Origin: JBBQVO01 sp038211505
GTDB lineage: Bacteria; Chloroflexota; Dehalococcoidia; DSTF01; JACRBR01
DNA: 33,521 bases
Reading direction: 5' to 3'
Assembly (NCBI GenBank): GCA_038211505.1
Contig: JBBQVO010000012.1
Coordinates: forward strand, 1 to 33,521
The position numbers and the translations under genes were made by a program. The notes below the pieces were generated by a model. It was given only the letters and a program-made list of their open reading frames with translations. It was not told where the DNA came from and did no database searches. This document shows positions 24,503 through 32,148 of this stretch, piece by piece; within the stretch, counting starts at the first letter, position 1, and each line of letters starts with the position of its first letter.

Positions 24503-25012
24503 TCAGCCGGTGACCCATTTGAGGTCGTAGGTCAGCTCGACCTGCCCCGTACAGCCCGCGACCGGCGCTGAGAGAAAGTGCCCGACGCGGCCGTCCGGGT
24601 TCGTGAAGTCGTAATCCTGACCGTCCTCGTGGATGTTCAGGTGCGTCGACCAGTTGTGCGTAACCAGCGATCGCACGATGGCGTCCGCGACGATCCCTTT
24701 CGGCGGGTTGCTGCGCGACGCGGTCGGCGTCAATCGCCCGACGACGTGCAGGTACGGCGAGGTCGTCACTCTGAAGACCGTGTAGCCGTCGGGAACCGGC
24801 ACATCCTTCGGGAACGACGCCGGCAGATCGATCGGTTGGGCGGGCGCGCACACCGCCTCCGTCGGCGGCACGGGCGAGGTCGTCGGGATCGCAGTGCCGC
24901 CGAGCACGGGCAGACCCGCGTTGGGATCGCTCTTCTTGCTTCCGCCGCCGCACGCGGCGAGCGTGATCGCGCCGCACGCGAGGATGATCATCGTGACGGC
25001 GCGCACCGTCAT
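24503..25012 (-). CDS. small lipoprotein, unknown function
   Basis: 169 residues. The N-terminus is a signal peptide with lipobox LAAC (Cys near residue 21), followed by GGGSKKSD. The mature part is beta-rich: ASFPKDVPVPDGYTVFRVTTSPYLHVVGRL and FLSAPVAGCTGQVELTYDLKW. Two Cys in the mature part could form a disulfide. I recognise no family. It is the second of a series of minus-strand exported proteins after the cyclophilin and ends 22 bases before the next start. Confidence 0.78.
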   Translation of the reverse strand: MTVRAVTMIILACGAITLAACGGGSKKSDPNAGLPVLGGTAIPTTSPVPPTEAVCAPAQPIDLPASFPKDVPVPDGYTVFRVTTSPYLHVVGRLTPTASRSNPPKGIVADAIVRSLVTHNWSTHLNIHEDGQDYDFTNPDGRVGHFLSAPVAGCTGQVELTYDLKWVTG

Positions 25013-25060
25013 CGCAAGATCTCGCGTATATCGAGGGCGTCGCGATCGTGGCGCATCGCG

Positions 25061-25792
25061 CTACTCTTCCGCGATCTCGACGGAGTTCATGACCGTGCCT
25101 GGCGCCGGGTTGCGCTCCGTCGACGGATCACGCGCCTTGATCTTCGCGGCGATGTCCTGTCCTTCGATCACTTGACCGAAGACCACATACAGCGTGTCGA
25201 GGTTGGGCTGCGGCGCGAGGTCGATGAAGAACTGACTGCCGACAGGGCCCTTCGACGCCGTCGCCGCCATCGCCACGGCGCCGATGACGTGCTTGCGGGC
25301 GTTCGCCTCGAACGGGATCGTGTAGCCGGGGCCACCTGTGCCCTTGCCGGTCGGGTCGCCGCCCTGCGCAACGAACCCCGGGATCACGCGATGAAACGTG
25401 ACGCCGTCGAAGTAGTGATCGCGCGCCAAAAAGACGAAGCTGTTCACCGTCTGCGGCGCGTCCTGCGGGTACAACTCGATCTTCACATCACCGATATCCA
25501 TCTTGATCGTGGCGATGTACTTCTTGCTCGTGTCGATCGTCATTGGCGGCGCTGAAGCGTACGTCTTGTGCCCTCCTGCTGATTGCGATGATGATGCGTC
25601 CGGCGTCACGCCGGTCGCTGCGGTTGTCGATGAAGGTGACCCGCTCGCCGGCGGCGTCCCGGCCCGTGCGGACGGGCTGGCGCCCGTGGCCGGCGCGCTC
25701 GTCGCCGTCTTGCTGCTGCTGCCAGCACCGCATGCCGCCGCCAGCAATGCGCCGCATGCCGCGATCGACATCAACCGTCGTCGTGCTGTCAC
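25061..25792 (-). CDS. cyclophilin-type peptidyl-prolyl isomerase, lipoprotein
   Basis: 243 residues. Catalyses Xaa-Pro cis-trans isomerisation outside the membrane. The lipobox is LAAAC (Cys near 21), then a long Ser/Thr/Ala linker to about residue 75. The cyclophilin core is clear: FHRVIPGFVAQGGDPTGKGTGG with the catalytic Arg, then IGAVAMAATASKGPVGSQFFI and LDTLYVVFGQVIEGQD. GTG 25792 follows GGGAGGGG by a few bases, which supports that start. Its promoter is shared with the divergent gene at 25986. Confidence 0.93.
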   Translation of the reverse strand: MTARRRLMSIAACGALLAAACGAGSSSKTATSAPATGASPSARAGTPPASGSPSSTTAATGVTPDASSSQSAGGHKTYASAPPMTIDTSKKYIATIKMDIGDVKIELYPQDAPQTVNSFVFLARDHYFDGVTFHRVIPGFVAQGGDPTGKGTGGPGYTIPFEANARKHVIGAVAMAATASKGPVGSQFFIDLAPQPNLDTLYVVFGQVIEGQDIAAKIKARDPSTERNPAPGTVMNSVEIAEE

Positions 25793-25974
25793 AACCCCTC
25801 CCGTTCAACCCTGACACGATAACAAAGCGCGTTGACTGCGGCGATACACCGGCTTGCCGATATGGGTGCGCGCCAACACATTGTGGACGTTGCCGCCAGT
25901 CGAGAAGTACCGCGCGGACGCGCAACGGATGTTGCGGCGCCATCGGGCCGCCGCAGCGCGTTGCGAGAGATGGC

Positions 25975-25980
25975 TATACT
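25975..25980 (+). promoter_or_regulatory. -10 box directly before a start codon
   Basis: TATACT, 5 bases before ATG 25986. It is one of the best-matching boxes in the series and strongly suggests a leaderless transcript for the gene pair that follows. Confidence 0.5.
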
Positions 25981-25985
25981 GCAAC

Positions 25986-26393
25986 ATGGCTTCCCGCGGC
26001 CATAGCTGGTTCGATGTAGAAAAGCTGCTGCCCGGCGAGCGCCTCGCGCGTTCCACAGCGGCCCGGCTTCGCGTCGCGGTGCCGCCATACTGGTGGGAGG
26101 GCGAGCTGATCCTTACGAGCGACCGTCTCTTCTTCTTGCCGTGCGTCGAGTCGCCGCTGATCAGTGAGGCCGCGTTCTGGCTGGCGGAACTGACGCAGAC
26201 GCAACGCTCCGGCCCCCGCACACTCTCCGTCGCCGACGCCAGGCATTCGGCCCAGTTCCAGATCGAGCATCCGCTTCTCGCGTTTCACCGCGACGACGAG
26301 CGCACGTGGGTGCGCGACGTCAACCGCCTGCGCACCGATGCCCGACATCCGTCGATCTTCGATGTCGGCGCACGACGCCGGGCCGTCGGATGA
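25986..26393 (+). CDS. hypothetical protein, possible GRAM/PH-like fold
   Basis: 135 residues, no recognised family. WWEGELILTSDRLFFLPC has the strand-turn-strand look of GRAM or bacterial PH domains, which bind lipids, and the rest is consistent with a small alpha-beta domain; this is an impression from pattern only. An upstream ATG-less frame exists but TATACT 5 bases before ATG 25986 fixes the start. It shares an ATGA overlap with the exported protein downstream, so the two are likely made together. Confidence 0.65.
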   Translation: MASRGHSWFDVEKLLPGERLARSTAARLRVAVPPYWWEGELILTSDRLFFLPCVESPLISEAAFWLAELTQTQRSGPRTLSVADARHSAQFQIEHPLLAFHRDDERTWVRDVNRLRTDARHPSIFDVGARRRAVG

Positions 26394-27418
26394 GGCGCGC
26401 CGCTGGCATCGCCGCGCTCGTCGTGACGGCGGCCGCGGCGGCGGTCGTCGTATTCGCCGTCTTCGAGCGCGAACGGGATGCGCCGGCCGAGAGCATCTCG
26501 GCGATTCTGCCGACGGTGACGGCGACGCCGCCCGCGCGCCAACCAACGCCGCTGCCGGCAACCTGGATCGACGGGCTGACGACCGCGCACGATCGCGGCG
26601 TCGCCGGACAACGCCAACTCATCTCATGCCTCGACACAAACGGCGACGGCCGACTCGACGCGGCGGACGGCTATGCGACGGCGGCGCTCGACATCGAACT
26701 CGATCCCGCGGACACATGCGGCGACAGTGAGCATCACAGCGACTTCTACACCGGAGTCGCGTCCGACCCCATGCGCTACGCATGCACCGCCGATCCGGCG
26801 CCGGCGATCATCGTCGCGATCGGATCCGCCGGCACAGACTTGATGGAGCCGTCGGCCGGCGAGAGCCTCGGCGTGCTCGACATCGTCAATCAATTGCAAA
26901 CGCGCGTTGGCGAGGCGCAGATCGCAACGCTGCCCGTGCTGACGGCGCCGGCGATCTTCGGCGCGCTGCCGCCGCAGACGAGCATGGAGCGCTGGCTCGC
27001 CGCCGATCTGGCGCGCGCGCTCGACGCGATGCCGTGCCTGCGCGCCGTGCTGATCGGCCATAGCCACGGCGGCGTCACCGTCTCGTCCGTTACGGCGGCG
27101 CTCGACGATCGCTACGCGTCGCGCGTGCTCGGCGTGATGATCGATCGGACGACGAAGCTCTACGATCGCGACGCGATGGACATGCCGGCCCGCACGCAAC
27201 TGCTCAACGTGTTTCAGACGAACGAGGGCTGGCACGGCAGCCACATAGACGCGCCAAACGTCGCCAACATCGACGAGTCGGGCGAGCGGGCGCCCGTGGC
27301 GCTCAGCGACGGCGGCGGCGGCCTCGCCCTCGTCAGCCACAAGACGCTCGACGACTCGACCGGCGTCCAGCACCGCATCGTCGACGCCGTCACGACGTGG
27401 CTCAGCGCCGCGCGATAG
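26390..27418 (+). CDS. exported GxSxG protein with EF-hand-like loop
   Basis: 342 residues. A single N-terminal hydrophobic helix (IAALVVTAAAAAVVVFAVF) anchors or exports it; a Pro/Thr linker follows. DTNGDGRLDAADG near residue 85 is an EF-hand/dockerin-type calcium loop. VLIGHSHGGVTVSS near 225 is a nucleophile elbow (GHSHG), and H in SHK near 320 could be the catalytic His, so a lipase-like serine hydrolase is plausible. A calcium loop before the hydrolase core is unusual. ATG 26390 overlaps the stop of the preceding gene. The stop codon itself lies within the first unit of a heptamer array. Confidence 0.72.
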   Translation: MRRAAGIAALVVTAAAAAVVVFAVFERERDAPAESISAILPTVTATPPARQPTPLPATWIDGLTTAHDRGVAGQRQLISCLDTNGDGRLDAADGYATAALDIELDPADTCGDSEHHSDFYTGVASDPMRYACTADPAPAIIVAIGSAGTDLMEPSAGESLGVLDIVNQLQTRVGEAQIATLPVLTAPAIFGALPPQTSMERWLAADLARALDAMPCLRAVLIGHSHGGVTVSSVTAALDDRYASRVLGVMIDRTTKLYDRDAMDMPARTQLLNVFQTNEGWHGSHIDAPNVANIDESGERAPVALSDGGGGLALVSHKTLDDSTGVQHRIVDAVTTWLSAAR

Positions 27419-27511
27419 CGGATAGCGGATAGCGGATAGCGGATAGCGGATAGCGGATAGCGGATAGCGGATAGCGGATAGCGGATAGCGGATAGCGGAT
27501 AGCGGATAGCG
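27414..27511. repeat. heptanucleotide tandem array, 14 copies of GATAGCG
   Basis: 98 bases, 14 exact copies of the 7-base unit, starting inside the stop codon of the preceding gene. Being 7 bases, the unit is not a multiple of a codon. Copy number is likely to vary between strains by slippage. It resembles the short tandemly repeated heptamers known in cyanobacteria in design, not in sequence. Confidence 0.95.
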
Positions 27512-27594
27512 GTGATTGTCCCGCATACGCCTCGATCGCCACCTGCGGTCGTCGGGACGTAGCTACTTCTCTTCTACGGGCGCACACGCGATGG

Positions 27595-28278
27595 TTACCG
27601 AGCAGGCGCCGGCGCCGGCGCTGCGCCGACCCTGTCGATCATGCCATCGACGTTCGCTTCGAATTGGGCGGCGCTCTGGTCAGCCTGATCCTGCGTCATC
27701 GACCCGCTGGTCACGGCCGTATTCAGCGTCTGCCGGATCGCGTCGATGAGCCGCTGGCGGAGCGTCGGACGATCGATGCCGTGTGCGGCGGCGACGCCTG
27801 CGAGCGAAGCGCCCGCGGCCTGAAGCTCTGATCGCACCTGCGTCTCGTCGATGCCAAGTATCTGCGCGAGCGCGGTGATCGTTCGGCCGCCACCGCCGCC
27901 GCCACCGCCGAAGCCTCCGCGCAGCGCGCTCGCGGGCGTACCTTGCGCGATCGCCGTCGCGATCGCACCGGAAGGCGTACGGTTCCCGAACGCCTGCGGC
28001 GTGCCCTCGGCGATCGATGTCTGGACGTCGGGCTGCGGCGTGCGATTGCCAAACGGCGGCGGCGTCCCTTCGGCGATCGATGTCTGCAGCGCGGGCGACT
28101 GCGTCCGACGTCCCATCTGGCCTCGTCCGCCGCTATCCGCCGTCGCCGAGGCGGCCGGTGTCGCGGAAGGCGACGACTTGGCGCTCGAGCTGCCGCAACC
28201 CGCGACGGCCAGCGCGGAGCCCAATACGAAAGCTGCAAGCATCAAGCTCGCTGTGCCAGATTTCTGGAACGTTCTCAT
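27595..28278 (-). CDS. lipoprotein with 21-residue tandem repeats and helical C-terminus
   Basis: 227 residues. Lipobox AVAGC (Cys near 28), then a Ser/Ala linker. Residues about 60-122 contain three copies of a 21-residue unit, best seen as QTSIAEGTP...FGNRTP, and a Gly run follows. The C-terminal 95 residues (ALAQILGIDETQVRSELQAAG then SLAGVAAAHGID and a long helix) resemble two-helix repeats found in actinobacterial and Chloroflexi secreted proteins of unknown role. ATG 28278 has no Shine-Dalgarno; TACGAC lies only 4 bases away and is a poor box. Downstream of its stop is the gap with the heptamer array. Confidence 0.8.
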   Translation of the reverse strand: MRTFQKSGTASLMLAAFVLGSALAVAGCGSSSAKSSPSATPAASATADSGGRGQMGRRTQSPALQTSIAEGTPPPFGNRTPQPDVQTSIAEGTPQAFGNRTPSGAIATAIAQGTPASALRGGFGGGGGGGGRTITALAQILGIDETQVRSELQAAGASLAGVAAAHGIDRPTLRQRLIDAIRQTLNTAVTSGSMTQDQADQSAAQFEANVDGMIDRVGAAPAPAPAR

Positions 28279-28410
28279 GTTCGTCGTATCCCGCCGGGTG
28301 TCGCGACAAGCGCACGGCTCTTCGGCGGAGCCTCCATCGAGAAGCGTAGCCCCTGAGATCGCACAAACCCGTGTCGAAACGGTTGCGCGGGCCTGATCAC
28401 AACCAGAACC

Positions 28411-29760
28411 TCACACCGCCTTCGCCTCTCGCAGCGCGCCGATCTCATCCCACGAGTAGCCGAGATCGAGCAGGATCTCCTCCGTGTGCTCGCCGAGCTC
28501 GGGCGCGGCTGCCGCGACGGTCGGCGGCGTCTCGCTGAACGTCCACGGGTGACCGACGACCTGCGTCCGCCCGAGCGTTGGATGATCGACCTCGACGATG
28601 TACTCGTTGGCGATCGCCTGCTCGTCTTGCAGCACCGCCTCGTGATCGGCCACCGGCGCGCAGATCATGTCGCACGCCTCCAGCAGCTCCATCCACGCCG
28701 CCGTCGTCTTCGAGACGAAGTGGCCGTCGAGCACGGCGTACAGGGCATCGATGTTCGCGATGCGCGAGAGGCCCGTCGCGAAGCGCTCGTCTTGCTCCAG
28801 ATCCGGCATCGAGATGGCGCGGCAGAACGCCGGCCAGCGATTGTCGCCGACGCCGCCGATGACGGCCCAGCCGTCGGCCGTCTGAAACGTCCGCCAGATC
28901 GTCGGCAAGTAGGCATGGCCGCGGCCAGAGCGTCGTCGCTGGCGCCCGAGCGCGTACGTCTGCAACTCCCACGCCTGCGCGGCAATCGCTGCCCCAAACA
29001 GCGACGTCTCGACCTTCTGCCCGTTCCGCGCGGGGTGATCCACAGAGGGCACAGAAGCGGTTGGGGATGACGCGGGTGCGCTCGCGCCGTCCCCCCGCCG
29101 ACCATCCGCGCTCAATGGGCGTCCGCTTTCCTCATCTTTTCGTGCCCCTTCGTGGTTGACCGCGTCGCCCTCAATGTGTTCAGCGGCTCCCGTGCGATCG
29201 CGCGCGTAGAGTGCTGCGATGATCGAGAGCGCGAAGTTCATTGCGCCGACGTAGTCGGCGATGGCGACGCCGACGGGTAGCGGGCCGCCGTCAGCCTCGC
29301 CGGTCATCGACATCAGGCCTGATCGCGCTTGCGCCGCGATATCGAACGCCGGATGGGTCGCCTTCGGCCCGCGCGCGCCCCATCCCGAAGCGTGCGCGTA
29401 GATGATCCGGGGGTTGATCGCGCGCACCTCGTCGTACCCCAGTCCGAGCCGCTCCATCACGCCGGGCCGGAAGTTGTGGACGAAGACATCGGCCCACGCG
29501 CAGAGGCGCCGCGCGACCTCCACGCCCTCCGCCGACTTCAGATTGATTGTGATGCTGCGCTTGCCGCGGCTGTGCGCGAGGTGATACGCCGACACCCGAT
29601 GCTCGCCGTGCATCTGCAACACGCGCCCGAGATCACCGAATCCTGGCGGCTCCGCCTTGATCACGTCGGCGCCCATGTCGGCCATGACGAGCGTCGCCTG
29701 CGGCCCCTGCTGAAAGATCGTGAAGTCCAACACCCGCACGCGCGCCAACGGTCCCGCCAT
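28411..29760 (-). CDS. CaiB/BaiF family CoA transferase (class III) with internal insertion
   Basis: 449 residues; family members are about 390-405. Moves CoA between carboxylic acids through an Asp-linked intermediate. The core is present: VLDFTIFQQGPQATLVMADMGADVIKAEPP at the N-terminus, catalytic Asp near 169 in VAIADYVGA, and GWAVIGGVGDNRWPAFC in the C-terminal half. Residues about 192-246 do not belong to the family: they separate YARDRTGA from GQKVETSLFGAA, which are normally adjacent. The insert looks like intergenic repeat sequence kept in frame. Without it the protein is about 394 residues, the normal size. ATG 29760 is preferred (GGAGGAG 5 bases upstream) over GTG 29763. The acyl substrates are unknown. 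Confidence 0.88.
   Translation of the reverse strand: MAGPLARVRVLDFTIFQQGPQATLVMADMGADVIKAEPPGFGDLGRVLQMHGEHRVSAYHLAHSRGKRSITINLKSAEGVEVARRLCAWADVFVHNFRPGVMERLGLGYDEVRAINPRIIYAHASGWGARGPKATHPAFDIAAQARSGLMSMTGEADGGPLPVGVAIADYVGAMNFALSIIAALYARDRTGAAEHIEGDAVNHEGARKDEESGRPLSADGRRGDGASAPASSPTASVPSVDHPARNGQKVETSLFGAAIAAQAWELQTYALGRQRRRSGRGHAYLPTIWRTFQTADGWAVIGGVGDNRWPAFCRAISMPDLEQDERFATGLSRIANIDALYAVLDGHFVSKTTAAWMELLEACDMICAPVADHEAVLQDEQAIANEYIVEVDHPTLGRTQVVGHPWTFSETPPTVAAAAPELGEHTEEILLDLGYSWDEIGALREAKAV
29023..29187 (-). repeat. in-frame repeat-like insertion within the CoA-transferase gene
   Basis: About 165 bases, 55 codons, without stop in this frame. One end carries TTCGTG-CCCC-TTCGTGGTTGACC, a relative of 18581-18604; the other carries CCACAGAGGGCACAG. 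Codon content is unlike the rest of the gene (Glu/Arg/Ser/Pro-rich, low complexity). Boundaries are estimated from the break in family similarity. Confidence 0.75.
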
Positions 29761-29763
29761 CAC

Positions 29764-30075
29764 GTCTCCTCCATCGCTGCGTTCTCGGTGCGTGGAGTAT
29801 AGGGTGACGCCTTCGTGTGATCATTCGGTGACCAAGAAACGATGGTCAGGAAAAAAACTTCGCGAAGAATAACGAGTCAAGTCAAGTTTCGCGCGAGACT
29901 CAAGCTGTCGGAGGGCTGATGCCGGTGGTACAGCGGCCAACATGCTGCGCATCGGGCGAGGTTAGCAGCGGTGCGCGTAACGTCGAAGTTGGCGGTGTCA
30001 CCCGCAAGGCGCATTGACTGCGACGTGAGGTGCCCCCCCGCGAACCGAAGGCGTGACTTTATGACCGTTCAGTGG
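29764..30075. other. intergenic gap
   Basis: 312 bases between the stop of the MutY-like gene and the start of the CoA-transferase. It holds TATACT on the minus strand (about 29796-29801), a possible -10 for the transferase, and a small hairpin with a T-run. Nothing else is recognised. Confidence 0.5.
29851..29867 (-). terminator. weak intrinsic terminator candidate
   Basis: On the minus strand CTTCGCGAAG (4-bp stem) is followed by seven T. It is about 210 bases beyond the MutY stop. The stem is short, so it is only a candidate. Confidence 0.3.
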
Positions 30076-31059
30076 CTATTCGGGCAGCGACACGCGCCCA
30101 CGCACGAGCACAACCAACCCGGCAGCCTCCAGCGCCGTCAGCCACGCGCGCAGGGCGGCGATGTCCGGCGATGCCTCACCGCCCGCGATGCGCGATCGCA
30201 GCGATCGCACGGCGATCGTCTCGCCTGGTGCGAGCGCGCGGAGGACATCGATGATGCGGCCGCGGTAGTAGCGCGTCGAGCGCTCGAAGGGCACCTGCGG
30301 TTGCTTCCGTTTCGGCGTCGAATGTGCGCGAGGCTGCGTGGCTCCGTACGTCACGCGTTCTTCGGCGACGCGCAGGATCGCGTCCGCCGGTTCCGCAACG
30401 GGAATGGCCGTGGCGTCGCCGTTGCCAGAGAAGCGGTCGCGCGAAGCGCACCATGTCGCGACGACGCACTCGCCGCAGCGCGGCCGCGGCACGCAGACGC
30501 GCGCGCCGTAGTCCATCAGCGCCTGGTTCCAGCGCGCCGGCTCGCTCATGGCCAGCGCGCGATCGGCGAGCGCCTGCAACCGCCGACCGTCGATCGTCTC
30601 CTCGCCGGCGAGACGGCCGAGCACGCGGCGCACGTTCGTATCGACGCACGCGGCGGCCTGGCCGAACGAGAACGACGCGATGATCGCGGCGGTGAACGGG
30701 CCGATGCCGTCGATCAGCGCCAGCGACGCCGCGTCTTGCGGCCAGCCATGCGCGACGACCGTTTGCGCCGCGCGATGCAGGCGCACAGCGCGCTGGTTGT
30801 ACCCCATGCCCGCCCAGACGCGGATCACGTCACCCGCGGGTGCTCCCGCCAACGCCTCGATCGTCGGATAGGCTGCGACGAAGCGCTCGAACGATGGGAT
30901 CACGCGGCTCATCTGCGTCTGCTGCGCCATCACCGCCGCCACCATCACCGCATACGGATCGCCGGACTCGCGCCAGGGCGCATGCATGCCATCACGACTG
31001 TGCCAGCGCAGCAGCGCGCGCCGTATCCGCGGCAGATGATCGATCACAGGCACGTCCAC
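30076..31059 (-). CDS. MutY-like HhH-GPD glycosylase lacking the catalytic Glu
   Basis: 327 residues. Overall the A/G-mismatch adenine glycosylase fold: PYAVMVAAVMAQQTQM, WAGMGYNQRAVRLH, the helix-hairpin-helix IDGIGPFTAAI and the catalytic Asp D140 in ACVDTNVRRVL. The position of the catalytic Glu (SEVMLQQT in E. coli MutY) is Ala 42 here. The 4Fe-4S Cys are C189, C195, C198 and C204, with five instead of six residues between the first two. The C-terminal part is a short winged-helix-like domain as in actinobacterial MutY, not the Nudix-like one. GTG 31059 is chosen because TATACG lies 7 bases upstream; sequence beyond it is repeat. Activity is doubtful. Confidence 0.82.
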   Translation of the reverse strand: MDVPVIDHLPRIRRALLRWHSRDGMHAPWRESGDPYAVMVAAVMAQQTQMSRVIPSFERFVAAYPTIEALAGAPAGDVIRVWAGMGYNQRAVRLHRAAQTVVAHGWPQDAASLALIDGIGPFTAAIIASFSFGQAAACVDTNVRRVLGRLAGEETIDGRRLQALADRALAMSEPARWNQALMDYGARVCVPRPRCGECVVATWCASRDRFSGNGDATAIPVAEPADAILRVAEERVTYGATQPRAHSTPKRKQPQVPFERSTRYYRGRIIDVLRALAPGETIAVRSLRSRIAGGEASPDIAALRAWLTALEAAGLVVLVRGRVSLPE

Positions 31060-31066
31060 GAGCCGG

Positions 31067-31072
31067 CGTATA
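31067..31072 (-). promoter_or_regulatory. -10-like hexamer before the MutY-like start
   Basis: TATACG on the minus strand, 7 bases before GTG 31059, with no Shine-Dalgarno. It helps to place the start. Confidence 0.4.
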
Positions 31073-31081
31073 CGGGGATGG

Positions 31082-31109
31082 GGACTGGAGTCTGGAGTCT
31101 GGAGACTGG
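31082..31109. repeat. heptanucleotide array, 4 copies (AGTCTGG-like)
   Basis: Units GGACTGG, AGTCTGG, AGTCTGG and AGACTGG in a row. It lies between the S49 peptidase stop and the MutY-like start. Confidence 0.85.
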
Positions 31110-31179
31110 CCGTCGGTCGGGCTTGAGCCGGCTCGCCGAAACCACCGGGCCACGTACGCCGCCGTTCCCGAACCGCGCG

Positions 31180-31220
31180 CCAACTGCCAACTGCCAACCG
31201 CCAACCGCCAACCGCCAACG
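31180..31220. repeat. heptanucleotide array, 5.9 copies (CCAACTG / CCAACCG)
   Basis: Two CCAACTG units, three CCAACCG units and a partial one, ending directly at the stop codon of the S49 peptidase (31221-31223). A third array with the same 7-base period as the others. Confidence 0.88.
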
Positions 31221-32024
31221 CTAGCGGTACTCGATCCGGCGCTCGCGGAGGCGGGACTCGACGGCCCATACGAACGTCTCGGCCATGCTGGCGGCAGTGT
31301 TGGCCATCAGGCGGTCGCGGAGGCCGCGGTGAGGCTTCACGTACGTCACCTTGCGCTCCGGCAGCTCCGCCATCTTCTGCGCGAGGTCGATGGCGGTATC
31401 GAGATCGCCGAGTTCGTCGATGAGCCCGTTCGCGAGCGCCTGCTCCGCTGTGTAGATCTCGCCGGTCGCCAGCTCGCGGACGTTGTCGACGGGCATCGCG
31501 CGCGCTTCGGCGACGAGCGAGACGAAGCGCTGGTAGAAGCTATCGAGCAGCGCCTGCTCCTTCGTCCGCTCCTCGTCCGTCGGCTCGCGGAAGTTCGAGA
31601 ACATGTCCTTCAACCGCCCGGACTTGGTGACTTCCATACGCACGCCGATCTTCGACAGCATCTCGTACAGCATCGGTCGCATCGAGATGACGCCTATCGA
31701 TCCGACGATGGCCATCGGCACGGCGATAATCTTCGCCGCGGCGCAGGCCACCATGTAGCCGCCGGAGGCGCCGGTGCCGCGCACGAAGGCGATGACGGGC
31801 TTCTTCTTCGCCACCTTCTCCACCGATCGAAACAACGTCTCCGATGCGCCAGCGCCGCCGCCGGGGCAGTCGATGTCGATCACCATCGCCTTGATGTGCT
31901 GGTTCTCTTCGATCGCCTTCAGCATCCGCACATATTCGCTGGTCTTCGCCGGCGAACCGATCGCGCCGAACAGCTCGGTGACGGCGATTCGGTCGGGATT
32001 GATATTCAGTACAGTCGCGAGCAT
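31221..32024 (-). CDS. signal peptide peptidase SppA-type (peptidase family S49)
   Basis: 267 residues. Ser/Lys-dyad protease that degrades cleaved signal peptides. Ser 87 lies in GTGASGGYMVA and Lys 139 in TKSGRLKDMFSNFREP; IDCPGGG is the oxyanion segment and VGSIGVISMRP a substrate-binding strand. ATG 32024 is supported by GGAGA 4 bases upstream. No membrane segment is seen at the N-terminus from this start or from the upstream extension, whereas bacterial SppA proteins are usually anchored, so it may be soluble. The stop codon abuts a heptamer array. Confidence 0.9.
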   Translation of the reverse strand: MLATVLNINPDRIAVTELFGAIGSPAKTSEYVRMLKAIEENQHIKAMVIDIDCPGGGAGASETLFRSVEKVAKKKPVIAFVRGTGASGGYMVACAAAKIIAVPMAIVGSIGVISMRPMLYEMLSKIGVRMEVTKSGRLKDMFSNFREPTDEERTKEQALLDSFYQRFVSLVAEARAMPVDNVRELATGEIYTAEQALANGLIDELGDLDTAIDLAQKMAELPERKVTYVKPHRGLRDRLMANTAASMAETFVWAVESRLRERRIEYR

Positions 32025-32148
32025 GAATTCTCCGCTCTCCGTGGCGCTGGGGTCGATCGATTGTAACAGCAGCACCGGTGACAGCGTACGACCGCGACGT
32101 ACCACGACCGGCACGACGAATGCAGCGTCTCGCAGTGCGCCGCCGGCG

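Noticed and set aside
27414..27511. CRISPR array
   Set aside because: The unit is only 7 bases, without spacers.
31060..31269. N-terminal extension of the MutY-like protein
   Set aside because: It is translated from heptamer repeats (GWRLAVGSWR-like) and from sequence overlapping the peptidase gene.
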